In this document: positions 22,511-32,120 of the stretch, one piece after another | Layout: each line of letters opens with the position of its first letter | How positions within the stretch are numbered: the stretch's first letter is position 1 | Source of the DNA: Phoronis australis | Taxonomy: Eukaryota > Phoronida > Phoronidae | Assembly (NCBI GenBank): GCA_002633005.1 | Contig: NMRA01000757.1 | Location: forward strand, 124,178-165,659 | Direction of reading: 5' to 3' | DNA length: 41,482 bases | Notes under the pieces: generated by a model | Databases searched by the model: none | What the model saw: the letters and a program-made list of their open reading frames with translations, nothing else | Told to the model about the DNA's origin: nothing | Position numbers and translations under genes: made by a program

Positions 22511-22677
22511 TGTTGTGTATTGGTAATGCTACTTGTGGTTTTCCTTAGAATAGGTCACGTGGTATTTATGCCCACAAGCCACGTGCTCATCCCCTTCTTG
22601 TATTAGTTCTCCAAGCGAATAGACGTATTATATTTTACTCTCATCTGTGTTGTTTCACTGGTTCTACGAACACAACA
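22511..22677 (+). repeat. Putative 5' LTR (167 bp)
   Basis: Begins TGTTG and ends CAACA, which gives a short inverted terminus, and is followed 3 nt later by a TGG-starting primer-binding-like site. The right border is inferred from the CA end and the primer site alone, because no second complete LTR is present for comparison. Confidence 0.6.
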
Positions 22678-22697
22678 TTTTGGCGACGAGGATAAAA

Positions 22698-23318
22698 ATG
22701 GAAGATCTTGCGATTAAACCATTTATTCTTCATCCCACGGAGTCGGCTGGTTCCCGTTGGGAATTGTGGATTAAGCGACTTGACAATTATTTGGTGGCAA
22801 AGAACATTACTCAGGATCCGCGCAAGAAAGCCACGCTTCTGCACTATGCGGGGGAGGAAGTCTTTGTCATAAATGATTCTCTTCCTACGGAAGAAAATGA
22901 GACATACGATCAATTGAAAAAGAAACTTTCAGACCATTTTTCGCCGAAGCGGAATACAGAATATGAAGTTTACCAATTCCGACAAGCCACCCAGACCACG
23001 TCTGAGACTTTAGATATGTTTTGCGCTCGGTTACGGACGCTTGCGAAACATTGCGATTTCGCCGACGTTGATCGGGAGATCAAATCACAGATTATTCAAA
23101 AGACTACGATGGAGAAAGTGCGCCATAAAGGACTCACGGAACCTACGATTAGCGTTGCGGTTTTATTAACTTATGGACGCACGCAAGACGCGGCAAACCA
23201 ACAAGGGTTGGCGATGGCCCCACAAATTGTAAGTACTGTTACTACGAACCAAGTGCGTGGTAAACAGCCAGTTCCTCACAAACAGCCGTACCGGCACAAT
23301 CACAAACGTGGGAACCGT
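22698..23318 (+). pseudogene. Truncated retrotransposon Gag
   Basis: Capsid-type Gag of a Ty3/Gypsy-like retroelement. I place the start at ATG 22698, just after the primer-binding-like site; the longer upstream frame from 22647 runs through the LTR. Visible features are SRWELWIKRLDNYL near the N-terminus and YDQLKKKLSDHFSPKRN. Next comes YEVYQFRQATQTTSETLDMF with RLRTLAKHCDF, the usual gag helices. A basic tail (KRGNRGK) follows, where a zinc knuckle would be expected next. The coding region is cut there by the inverted terminus, and the frame reads on into the minisatellite to 23474. Gag would be expected to package element RNA; this truncated form lacks the knuckle, so independent function is doubtful. 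Confidence 0.85.
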
Positions 23319-23436
23319 GGAAAACCACAAGTAGCATTACCAATACACAACAGGAGGGTTGGCCATTCTGCCGTTATTTTGGAGGGTTGGCCATTCTGCC
23401 GTTATTTTGGAGGGTTGGCCATTGTGCCGTTAGTTT

Positions 23437-24779
23437 ATAACTTTTTGACTCTCATACTACTTGCCACGACTTAGTGTTCAAGATGGAGCTCAATTCTATC
23501 TTGGCCTTGGAATGGCTTGAGACACCAGCAAAACGACTTTAGCGGGTTTAATTAGGCCTATAACTTGCGTCGTTTGGCGTACATGGACCTCCGGGGGATA
23601 TAAACCGGCATTGGAATAGTCGACCCAGCCGACGTACCTGTCATTGCAAGCGACAGGCTGTTTGATGTCATTTGCGGCACATCAGACGTGCGCAGGCCAC
23701 ATGGTTGGCCCACTGCACCAAATACCTGAGCTAAATTATTGAGAACCAGTTATCGTTCAACAGGTACTTCGTGAAAGATTTCAGCTCTGGGCCTGTATCT
23801 TTAAAGAAAATGGACAGCCAGGCGTTTTCATTGTCTCCATGCACTACTATGTTGTAGGCACCATCTACGTACTTGCTCCGTAGCTTATAAAAGGCTGGAC
23901 AAGACTCTACCACATATTTACGTGTATCAGCATTCTCTCACAACACACTGGGCTACCTATAAGCCCCATGATGTTCCCGCCGTCTGTCGGTGATTGTCGG
24001 TAGTGGGCCTTGACAGATGTTGCGCTCGCGAAGCTCGTAATGCGATCACATCGTGAATGCAGCTACAGCTAACCCCAGGTTCCGGTGTCACCTGGAACGC
24101 CAAGATTTAGCTGAAAAAGGTAACTCCCGTACCGGATACTGTATGTTTTTAGGGCTACAAACATGATTTCGGAATTATCTACAACCTGTTTGATGAGAAA
24201 ACAGAAACTTAGCGCCTGTGACAGTAATACAAACAATGAGAACATTTCGCTCTTTTCTTGTAAACATCAAGGTCAAATGTCTTCACCATGTTCTAAGCCG
24301 CTCTTATGGCAGGTGGGAGTATTAGTTGGTTCATAAATTACTAAAAAATCTTCATCAGTCCTAACGCAGTTTTTTATTGATAGACAATTGCAGTAGAAAT
24401 TCTAGATCATGACAAACCGCAAGTTTCGGTGGGCGAGACTTCACGTTCGTAGTCGGAATACGCTGTCATTAACTCAGATGGAGCGGAAAATAAAAATTTC
24501 CAAGTGAATCAAGACTTAGTTTGTTTTAATTTTTTGATGGGCTGGTCTACTCAAATCAGTGATAAAAGCGTGCTCAGCTTATTGCCTGAGATCCGTTAGA
24601 TTGCACCACGTCATTTTGCCTACTACAGGTGTTAGTACCAGGTGAATTCCAAGAACTGCGTGCATCACGAGAATCTATTACCGGAGGTATTGGATTGTGT
24701 ATGCCTATCTGTCAATGAAAGTTTCATTTTGTGAATGGCGCGTGTGTGTGGTATATCCGGCGTTGAGTAGGCTATTCAT
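23437..24779. other. Intergenic, no feature recognised
   Basis: No conserved coding frame, array or inverted repeat recognised between the gag element and the foldback transposon. Confidence 0.45.
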
Positions 24780-25240
24780 GTAGGTTTCTAGACAGTGTCA
24801 CCGTCTGTCAACAAGCAGTAGAGACCGTAGCCACCTCATAGGCCTTTCATACGCCGGAAACTTTTCGGCGAATTACTGCCAAGCGCTGATTAAACCATCA
24901 AAGTCACGTTACTACCTTTTGCGTTGTATCTCTAGACGCGAGCAGCGTAAAAATGACCAGTTGCCGATTTGGGCAACTGAACAAGGGAATGCTCGAAAAA
25001 AGTTTGATCGATGGGAGTATTAATTAATTTGTTCGAGTTGGAATGAGTTAAAGACACCAAAGTCCTCCTAAGGTGTCCCTCTATGCGGCGCAAAATGTAA
25101 GCTACTTATAAGAACGTGATTTTCATGTTTTAATCAGTGTGAGGCATAATTCGCCGAAAAGCTTCCGGCGTATGGAGGGCCTATGGGACCATTACCGTCT
25201 GTACTGCTGGTTGAGACGGTGGCACTGTCTAGTAGGTTTC
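24780..25240. mobile_element. Foldback (MULE-like) MITE with a perfect 9-bp target duplication
   Basis: The element spans 24789-25231, starting TAGACAGTGTCACCGTCTG and ending with the near-inverse GACGGTGGCACTGTCTA. It is flanked by identical GTAGGTTTC at 24780-24788 and 25232-25240. Inverted similarity continues far inward: CATACGCCGGAAACTTTTCG near 24850 matches the inverse of CGAAAAGCTTCCGGCGTATG near 25154. The arms are about 160-190 bp around a short unique centre. Long inverted arms and a 9-bp target duplication are typical of Mutator/MULE elements. No transposase is encoded. Confidence 0.85.
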
Positions 25241-25369
25241 ACATGGAATAATTGGCCGATATCATACAAAGTTTTGTGCAAAACACTCATAGTGCCTCTG
25301 TTGGAATTTCTATAGATATTCTATCGATTATCCATGGTGTTTTTTGGATTTCTTGTGCTCTGTGGACTC

Positions 25370-25856
25370 GAAACAACAACACTATCACCACGTACAAACT
25401 TCATAGTTTCAATTGAAAATATCTAGCTCCTAAGTTATGGAACTCTCTAGACGATGATATTAAAAATTTAGATAGCTTATCATCCTTCAAGAATCATATC
25501 AGAAAACTAAAACCGGACACCCTGATGTAAATATATTAATTGTTCTTTAGTTAGTCTTGGTAAACTTCATGTAAATATCCCTGCTGTCATCACCTTCACT
25601 TACATAGTTACCACTCACAATGTATAACATTACTTTGTAAATATCAATAGCATTATGTAGTCATTGTAATTACGGTAAATATTTGAATGCAACGCTTGCT
25701 TCGCATCGTCAAGCCATGGGCTAATGGTAACTGTTCTGTTGCTTTGAGTATGAATAATTATGTATGTATGTATGTATGTATGTATGTATGTATGTATGTA
25801 TGTATGTATGTATGTATGTATGTATATATGTATGTATGTATGTGCGTACATGTGTA
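25370..25856 (+). mobile_element. 3' end fragment of a non-LTR retrotransposon with a (TATG)n tail
   Basis: A frame ending at the TAA at 25528-25530 reads APKLWNSLDDDIKNLDSLSS then FKNHIRKLKPDTLM. This is the common C-terminal block of CR1/jockey-type LINE reverse transcriptase ORFs. It is followed by a 3' UTR of about 230 bp and a (TATG)n tract from about 25759 to 25842. The rest of the ORF is missing or decayed upstream, with stops in the frame just before the block. The left border is uncertain. Confidence 0.7.
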
Positions 25857-25967
25857 CCCACGGCACGTATGTACGTACCTTCGTCTGCATTTCGTATGCC
25901 GTATTTATGTATGTATGTGTGTGTGTGTGTGTGTGAGTGTACACGCATGTATGTATGATATATATAT

Positions 25968-26013
<46 letters not shown>
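25759..26013. repeat. Compound microsatellite: TATG, TG, TA, GATA
   Basis: (TATG)n at about 25759-25842, a mixed stretch, (TG)n near 25917-25934, (TA)n near 25960-25970, then (GATA)n at about 25971-26013. All the long open frames here, with YVCM or THTYIH repeats, come from the microsatellite and are not genes. Confidence 0.97.
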
Positions 26014-26015
<2 letters not shown>

Positions 26016-27780
26016 ATAGTTTATTTAGCCATAAGCGCAACTTAAAGTGACAAGAGTGGGACTTGTAGTGGTCAAAGGTAAACAACAAAACTAAGACTAT
26101 ATGTATAATAGTCATTGATTATTCTCAAATATAAAAACGAGACAAGGAAACTCTCAAAAGGCTAAGGAGCCGCTTGCATGAAAGCCACAAATATCTGCAC
26201 ACGTAGTTAGCCACAAACAATTTATCTCACCACACAAGCGAAACAACAACCTGTTTCTAGTATCAACAAAATGATTATATATCTATGTAAAATGTGTACG
26301 TGTACAAGTAACAAATATTTAGGTATTACAGTATAAATAATTGGAGACACTAAAATAAGGTATAAATTAAGAATGACATAACCTTAACTTGTTTGGCACA
26401 ACAAAGGAAAAAATGAATACGTTATGCATTATATTATAAAAAGAAACACAGTACAAAGAAAAAAATAAAAATAAAAATGGCNGTCATAAAAAGAAAAATA
26501 ATGAATGAAAATTCTTGAAAAGTGAGGTTTTTATACATCTCAACAAACCAAACTCATGTGCTAAGTTTCAAAAAAATCTGTGATTTTGGGTATAGACTCT
26601 ACCTGTTGGTTTTTATATGGAGTCACTCTTAATAGGCTTATAGAAAAATTTTAGACCGGAAATATGAAAAATGTAGTGTAAGGATAGAAGATTCAGTGAC
26701 CGAAATAACGAGTCGGTATGAGCTAGGAAGTATGATGAGGTAATAGTTCCAACAGCACGTTTCTGTAATACTTGTAGTCGACGGCAGTTGTGGAGTCTCA
26801 GCGTGCTACACCATAAGTAAAGTGTGGTAAAATGAGAGGTTTATAAATCAAAAGAAGAACATGTTGAGGAAACCTTCCTTTTAACTTTTGCAGTAGGCTA
26901 CACCACATGTTATAGCAGTCTTGTTTGCTATCTCTTGTATATGTTTGTTCCAAGATAAATGTTTTTCTAGATGTAATTAACAAAAACTTATTAAACGTTT
27001 CGACACATGTGATTGGCTTGTTCAGGATTTGCAGACCAGGAATGTGTGGCTCTTTGAGGTGTTTCTGAGGAAAGCTAAACAACATTTATTTGGTTTTTGA
27101 GGAGTTAAGTGAGAGTTTATTTGTTATTAGGCAGACATTTAAACGTGAAATTCACTGTTTATGAAAACTTCTGATGCATCTGTTGAGGTGTTTATGCGAA
27201 GAGGGGTGATAAGGCATGTGTCATCTGCATACATGAGTACATCAAGTAAAGTGGACAGATTTAGGTCATCTACATATACCAGAAAAAGTAAGGGTCCCAG
27301 TATGGAACCTTATGGAACACCAGTAGTAAATCTATAAGTTGACAGATTCTTGTTTGTCAACAGATACGAACTGCATTCTATTTGATAAATAACTTGTGAA
27401 CCATTGTATTTCATTGTTGCGAATACCGCAGTATTTTAAATTCTGTAGTAGAATATTGTGATGAATGTTGTCTGATGCCTTCGAGAGATCGATAAATATT
27501 GTCAAAGGATTTTGACCTCGGGCTACAAAAGTATGCATTTTGTCAACAAGTTAAAGAGCAGCATGCTCAGTAGAAAAATTCGCCCGAAAACCATATTGAT
27601 GCTTGTAAAGAAATTATTTTTATTTAGAAATGCATATAACTGCTTATGCACACTTTTCTCAAATAATTTAGAAATGGACGGTAGTATGAATATTAGACGA
27701 TAGCTGGATAGAACAGAGTCATTAAGATCATTTCCTTTCAAGACTAGAATTACTTTTGCAATTTTAAGCGATTGATTGTT
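26000..27780 (-). mobile_element. Decayed non-LTR retrotransposon, minus strand
   Basis: Reading the minus strand from about 27780 down to 26000 gives a 5'-truncated LINE. It ends AATAAACTATTTATCTATC at its 3' end, directly joined to the (TATC)n part of the microsatellite. Its reverse transcriptase is described separately. Its tail abuts the tail of the plus-strand LINE fragment, so the two elements are arranged tail to tail around the microsatellite. Confidence 0.8.
26798..27741 (-). pseudogene. Broken non-LTR reverse transcriptase
   Basis: Blocks in order on the minus strand: ILPSISKLFEKSVHKQLYAF (near 27690-27630), IFIDLSKASDNIHHNILLQN (near 27490-27430), WFTSYLSNR, GSILGPLLFLVYVDDL (near 27310-27260), MYADDTCLIT (near 27230), then the C-terminal LLIYKPLILPHFTYG (near 26830). 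Frameshifts separate the first two blocks, and a stop replaces the Gln of the VPQG motif. In the FIDL-AFD block the usual Phe is Ser. The YADD catalytic pair survives. It is clearly inactive, and older than the plus-strand copy at 8-9.7 kb. Confidence 0.85.
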
Positions 27781-28059
27781 TTTTTACGTTTGCCTCTCTT
27801 TCTTAGGAGCTCGTTAGCTTAGGTTCATAAAATTTAACAAATAGTTATGTTTTCTAGAGATGGCACCACCTTCACAATTTGGCATGTGTAATCTTATTAA
27901 CTCGAAAACAGTTGGACCACCGCTGTGCCTCCCAATGCAAATTTGTTATTTTTTTCTCAAAAAAAAGCTGTGCCTGCCTCTATCTATGGAGTTCCTTTGC
28001 GGCTTTTCATTCAATTTTGGCTGACAGTGTGTTAGAGACATGGCGACACCTCCCTTTGG

Positions 28060-28170
28060 GTAGGTTCAACGTATTTTGTGCCATCTATTGGCCATTTTAT
28101 GATATTAAAAACACTACCGGAAATGCATTGAGTCGTGGATGCATTTCAACGCTCCACGTAGCTCTTGTTT
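28060..28170 (+). repeat. Dispersed repeat fragment related to SNX16 intron repeats
   Basis: The phrase ATTTTGTGCCATCTATTGGC followed by CATTTTATGATATTAA, then CGCTCCACGTAGCTCTTGTT, resembles segments at about 38905-38940 and 39350-39470. It is a short copy of the same interspersed family. Boundaries are not clear. Confidence 0.5.
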
Positions 28171-29423
28171 GCAGAAAGCAAGCATCGAAAAGTTTTACAC
28201 TATTTGAGCATTTGTTGCAATACTTCATTTGTCCAAGGTTATAATAAGTGTGTAGGGTGTAGATTATTTTTCAAATGAGAGCCATTCAAAAGTTACACAA
28301 CACACATCCCATCGAATCTCAGTTGTCATAGAAACAATTATTATTAGATAATTGATGAATGCGGCAGACTATCTGTGCAAGTCGGGGTGTTGCAATTTAA
28401 AGGTACATGCACCAAAAGATTTCAAAATATGCTGGACAAACTTCAACAGAAGTCTCCAAGACTCTGCCAAGTTTGGATAAATTTCTTTCCAGAATAATTT
28501 GTCTGCTTAGTCGATTTTTGTCAGATTTTATTGTGCATTGTGTCTAGTCGCTAACTGTTTGTGAATGGACTTACGCAGTAACTTGTCCAAAAAACCCACC
28601 CCATTGCTTTAATGAATTCAAAATTCCAAATTCACTCATACGCAGTCTTGAGATTAAGCAAGATTCTTAGTTCACGTCAAATATGGTAAAAATTAAAAAT
28701 CTTTTCGCTTCCAGGCCGCTCGGGTCTGGACCGAATGACGGAGTTGCTTGCCGACAACAGAGTCTTTCGCCCTCAGGCTTTTCCGTAGACTGATACGGAC
28801 CTGGATTGGCCCCGAATGCAGCTGCTCTCTTAAATAAACACTCCATGTTATGTTGTAATTAGTGTATACCGGTACCATCGTTTCTGTACAATTGTGATTT
28901 ATCTAGATAGTAGTAATGATTTACAAGTGTACCTATTGTCGTTTACACATTCATGATTTTGTGGTTCTGGCTATGACCACTTAACTTTTATTTACAATTA
29001 TGTCTCTGTGTTATTATCCATCTTTAGCTTAAGTTCCATTTTCTTCATGTTGCTATTAAATTTAATGTGGTAGAAATAGCCCAACTGGCTAATTTTAATG
29101 TTCTTCAAACAATAAAGATTCTCGATAGTTGGTACCGTACAGCAAGAAGAACGGCCACTAGATAGCGCTTCATGCAAAATGGCTGATGGGAAATCGGGCT
29201 CGATTCAATTTTGTTCATTGAACAGCGGTAAATAAAAGTGAAGGCATAATTGCTAAAAGTAACAGACGTTTTAAACTTCAAGGTATACTTAAATGCTTAA
29301 AATTCATTAACTCTGTTAGTTATTGACTTTATCAGTGACCCTGGTAATGAATCAGACGGCACTAATTGGTAGCGTTCCTTACTGAGTTGAATGACGTGAT
29401 TTAGCCAACGGGCCCGTTATCAG
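28171..29423. other. Intergenic, no feature recognised
   Basis: No conserved frame or array seen. The minus-strand frame at 28693-28878 has no domain. Confidence 0.4.
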
Positions 29424-30180
29424 TCGATCAAATAGACAGTGACCACCGTATCTACTGGCCTTTGGAGGGCTTCGATGTTTTCTATTCTTTCCAACTTGAA
29501 AAAATACTCCGGTAATCAAACTTTTTTTACAAACAGTCCTTCGGCTTCGTTCAGTCGCCGCGCCAGGAGATTAAACACGTATAAGAGTGATAAGTCGTAA
29601 CCCGTCTGTAAATATAACCACATCAGGAAATATCATTTCATATCCCTGGAGATGTTATGACATATCTCCTAAGGTGGCCCTCTATGCGTAAAAGGTACTT
29701 ATATAAACGTGACTTTGATGTTGTGAGGTATAATTGGCTGAAAAGCTTCTTTCGTATGAAGCTCCTATAGCCTTGAGTGTACGGTGAAACTCCAAAAGCC
29801 TTGAGTATGCGGTGAAGCTCCAATAGCCTTGAGTATGCGGTGAAGCTCCAATAGCCTTGAGTATACGGTGAAGTTCCTATAGCCTTGAGTATGTGGTGAA
29901 GCTCCAATAGCCTTAAGTATACGGTGAAGCTCCAGTAGCCTTGAGTATACGGTGAAGCTCCAATAGCCTTGAGTATGTGGTGAAGCTCCTATAGCCTTGA
30001 GTATGTGGTGAAGCTCCATTAGCCTTGAGTATACGGTGAAGCTCTAATAGCCTTGAGTATACAGTGAAGCTCCAGTAGCCTTGAGTATACGGTGAAGCTC
30101 CAATACTATAGGATAGTGAGTATAGGAGCTTCACCGTCTTTAAGACCAGTTGAGAAGGTGGTCACTGTCTGTGGATGAAA
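29424..30180. mobile_element. Second foldback family member, expanded by a minisatellite
   Basis: The left end TAGACAGTGACCACCGT (29433) and the right end GGTGGTCACTGTCTG (to 30171) are inverted partners and match the ends of the element at 24789-25231. The flanks TCGATCAAA (29424-29432) and TGGATGAAA (30172-30180) agree at 7 of 9 bases, a decayed target duplication. The segment from CTCCTAAGGTGGCCCTCTAT (near 29666) to GCTGAAAAGCTTC matches the right arm of the other copy. A 28-bp tandem array lies within this arm and makes the element about 739 bp. It is older than the 24.8 kb copy. Confidence 0.75.
29757..30105. repeat. 28-bp minisatellite inside the foldback element
   Basis: About 12-13 copies of GCCTTGAGTATACGGTGAAG followed by CTCCAATA, with ATAC/ATGC/ATGT and CAAT/CTAT/CAGT variants. 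Because 28 is not a multiple of three, the three minus-strand frames each give repetitive open frames (SPYTQGYWSF, VYSRLLELHR, ILKAIGAS). These are by-products, not proteins. The right edge carries a short inverted piece, TATAGGAGCTTCACCGTCTT. Confidence 0.93.
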
Positions 30181-31674
30181 CTGGTTCTCTAAACATGGAC
30201 TGCTACATCCGTTCAGTGCCTACTGCCTCAGTAGCATGTGACACATTCAACAAGTTGCAGCTACAAGCTATGTGGCTTATTTCAATCATTTAAAATCTGG
30301 CTCTGGATTTCAAGTTAGTATACACCATGTAAAGAATTAGGTACAATTGTGTATGCCATTACATGGGGAACATGGAATTGTCGGATTCTGGTAAGGTTTT
30401 GCAATCTCACCACTACTTGATGATTGTCTGCTACTTCACCTTTGAGAGGTTATTCATATTCTGACTTTGATTAAAGGTCAAGGCATCAGGTAATCATGCA
30501 CGTCATGCAGTGGCAAGATTGTAAGCCTCGCCAGATCAGTAGGACATCATGCGTGCCACATAGTGGGGAGATTATGAAACTTGCCACACTTTCAGCAATT
30601 CTTTGTTCCTGAGTAATGGCTTACATAGTACTCCCTTCTTTACCTATGGTAGAATTATGTCCCATACATTGCTAGCCAAAACTGTAGTGAACCACTTGCT
30701 TTTTACAACAAAACTGGCAAGATTTAGTTTCAATATATAATTATTCGATAACTAGGCCTCCGGCCCTTGTTACAGTCAAATTGTGTGAAACACTTACAGT
30801 AATACGATCTCTTCTTCTCGTGAATATGAAATGAACAATTTACATGTTGTCCTTATGAGGTCTTTTTCCTTCATAGTCATGAGTCTAATGAGTTTTTCAA
30901 CTCTGGGATTGTTGTAGCCCCATGCAGACGGAAATCATTTCCTAAGATCATCGTGGAATGGACGTTCGGTAAAAAAACAAATCAATATTCTTAGTTAAGT
31001 CTGGATAAAACAAAAGCATCCGTGATCATACTTTCAGGGTGTGATGGGGTGAATGGACCCCAAGGGCAGCTGAGAATCTATCACATATCAGAGCCCTCGC
31101 TCATTGAAGCTGAAGTGAGGGAAAAGTACAGCTAGGCAGTTACACTGCCTCTTGTATGGGTTAAGGTGACAACACTCTTGTATGGGCTAAGGTGACAACA
31201 CTCTTCCAGTAAAAGCTACTCATTTAAAAATACAAACTTAGAATAATGTTCAGCAAATTATATACGAAGTCAGTAATAACACATAGCTGGGGACACATTG
31301 CTGTGCCTCCTAAGAGCATGTAATTTTCAAAACAATTCTGATTTAGGATCCGAGTTTGAACTGTCCAATGTTAGATGAGGTTTGTACCAGGGGCGGTGCA
31401 GTATGAATTTCAACTAAGATCCTCCATTGATGGTTGATATTGTTTTTTCGCCTGAAATTTAAAGCCTTTCCAGTGAATATCTTCCTATATGTAAGATGTC
31501 ATAATTTTTTAATACCACTGATAAAACAACGTGTGTTAATCTTACCCCCACAGTGAATGCCTTTCATGCAGACTTTATTTAGTTACTGCTAGTCAACAGT
31601 TTTATTATGTAACAACAGCTCTTAATGTCTAAACACTTAATATTCCAACAATGTTTCAACACATAATGTTTCAG
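30181..31674 (+). other. Region upstream of the SNX16 coding start
   Basis: No conserved coding frame. It contains a loose two-copy duplication near 30490-30590 and a 26-bp duplication (CTTGTATGGG-TTAAGGTGAC type) near 31152-31204. Any promoter and 5' UTR exon of SNX16 would lie here or further upstream; I could not identify them. It ends in the acceptor ATGTTTCAG at 31674. Confidence 0.4.
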
Positions 31675-32120
31675 AAATGTTTGACACTGGGGAGAATCTT
31701 GCTGATGCTGACAGTGCAGTCGGTAATAACAACAATGGTTACCATGAAAATGAACATCGCAGTTGTGATGAAGCTGCAACCAATCCTGCTACACCACGTT
31801 CCAGGCGGACACAAAGTTGTGAATTCATACATTATGAACATCAAATGAGGCACCATTATGGCAATAGCCCTGGTGTGGACTCGCTTGAAGTATCTGCGCT
31901 GACCCCTGATCTCTCATCGCCGGCTGTAGGGCCAGGGAAGGTGACCTCCACACCCCGCTCTAGAACGGAGACATCGTTGAGTCGTTGTTCCTCTAACGTG
32001 AGGTGCTCTAGTGCACCGTGTGATCATAGCAGAACAAGTTCAGTTGAGTTAGGGACAGGTGAAGGCCTGAAGATGCCCATTGTGGGTTATGAAGTCATGG
32101 AGCAAAGAGAAAAGTTCACG
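31675..32120 (+). CDS. SNX16: SNX16 exon 1 (coding): Ser-rich N-terminus and PX start
   Basis: First coding exon of sorting nexin 16, a PI3P-binding endosomal protein involved in early-to-late endosome traffic. ATG 31677 lies 2 nt after a splice acceptor (TTTCAG), and the exon ends in ACG before GTAAAC, phase 0. It gives 148 residues: a Ser/Thr/Asn-rich, probably disordered tail with TPRSRRTQS (39-47) and TPRSRTETSLSR (92-103). Then comes the SNX16-typical entry to the PX domain, PIVGYEVMEQREKFT. The six exons join in phase into a 355-residue protein, close to the vertebrate length of about 344 as I recall it. The N-terminal tail is diverged while the PX entry is strongly conserved, which is what makes the assignment firm. 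An uninterrupted reading past the donor to 32171 is intron. Confidence 0.9.

Larger units (their letters stand above)
22511..23352 (+). mobile_element. Non-autonomous gag-only LTR-type element with inverted U3 ends
   Basis: 842 bp, flanked by the 5-bp duplication GGAGG (22506-22510 and 23353-23357). The left end TGTTGTGTATTGGTAATG starts what looks like a short LTR (22511-22677, ending GAACACAACA). It is followed by a primer-binding-like TGGCGACGAGGAT at 22681-22693 and then a gag ORF. The right end is not a second direct LTR. It is the exact reverse complement of the first 34 bases of the left end (23319-23352). TG...CA termini, a 5-bp target duplication and gag fit the Ty3/Gypsy type. Protease, reverse transcriptase and integrase are absent. 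The structure is a U3-to-U3 derivative that still integrated cleanly. Confidence 0.85.
22469..23436 (+). repeat. 28-bp minisatellite split by the gag element
   Basis: Unit GGAGGGTTGGCCATTCTGCC followed by GTTATTTT. About 1.3 copies lie left of the inserted element (to 22510). Two full copies and a third, degenerate copy lie to its right (23353-23436). Removing the insertion and one GGAGG duplicate would give one continuous array of about four units. Confidence 0.9.

Noticed and set aside
22641-22913. Minus-strand 90-codon frame opposite gag
   Set aside because: Shadow of the plus-strand gag reading frame.
25630-26115. Long open frames with YVCM, THTYIH or SIYLSIYL repeats
   Set aside because: They are translations of TATG, TG and GATA microsatellites; all frames are open because the repeat contains no stop.
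29638-30134. Three overlapping minus-strand frames with SPYTQGYWSF-type repeats
   Set aside because: A 28-bp unit read in successive frames produces them. They share one DNA repeat and have no independent start or conserved domain.
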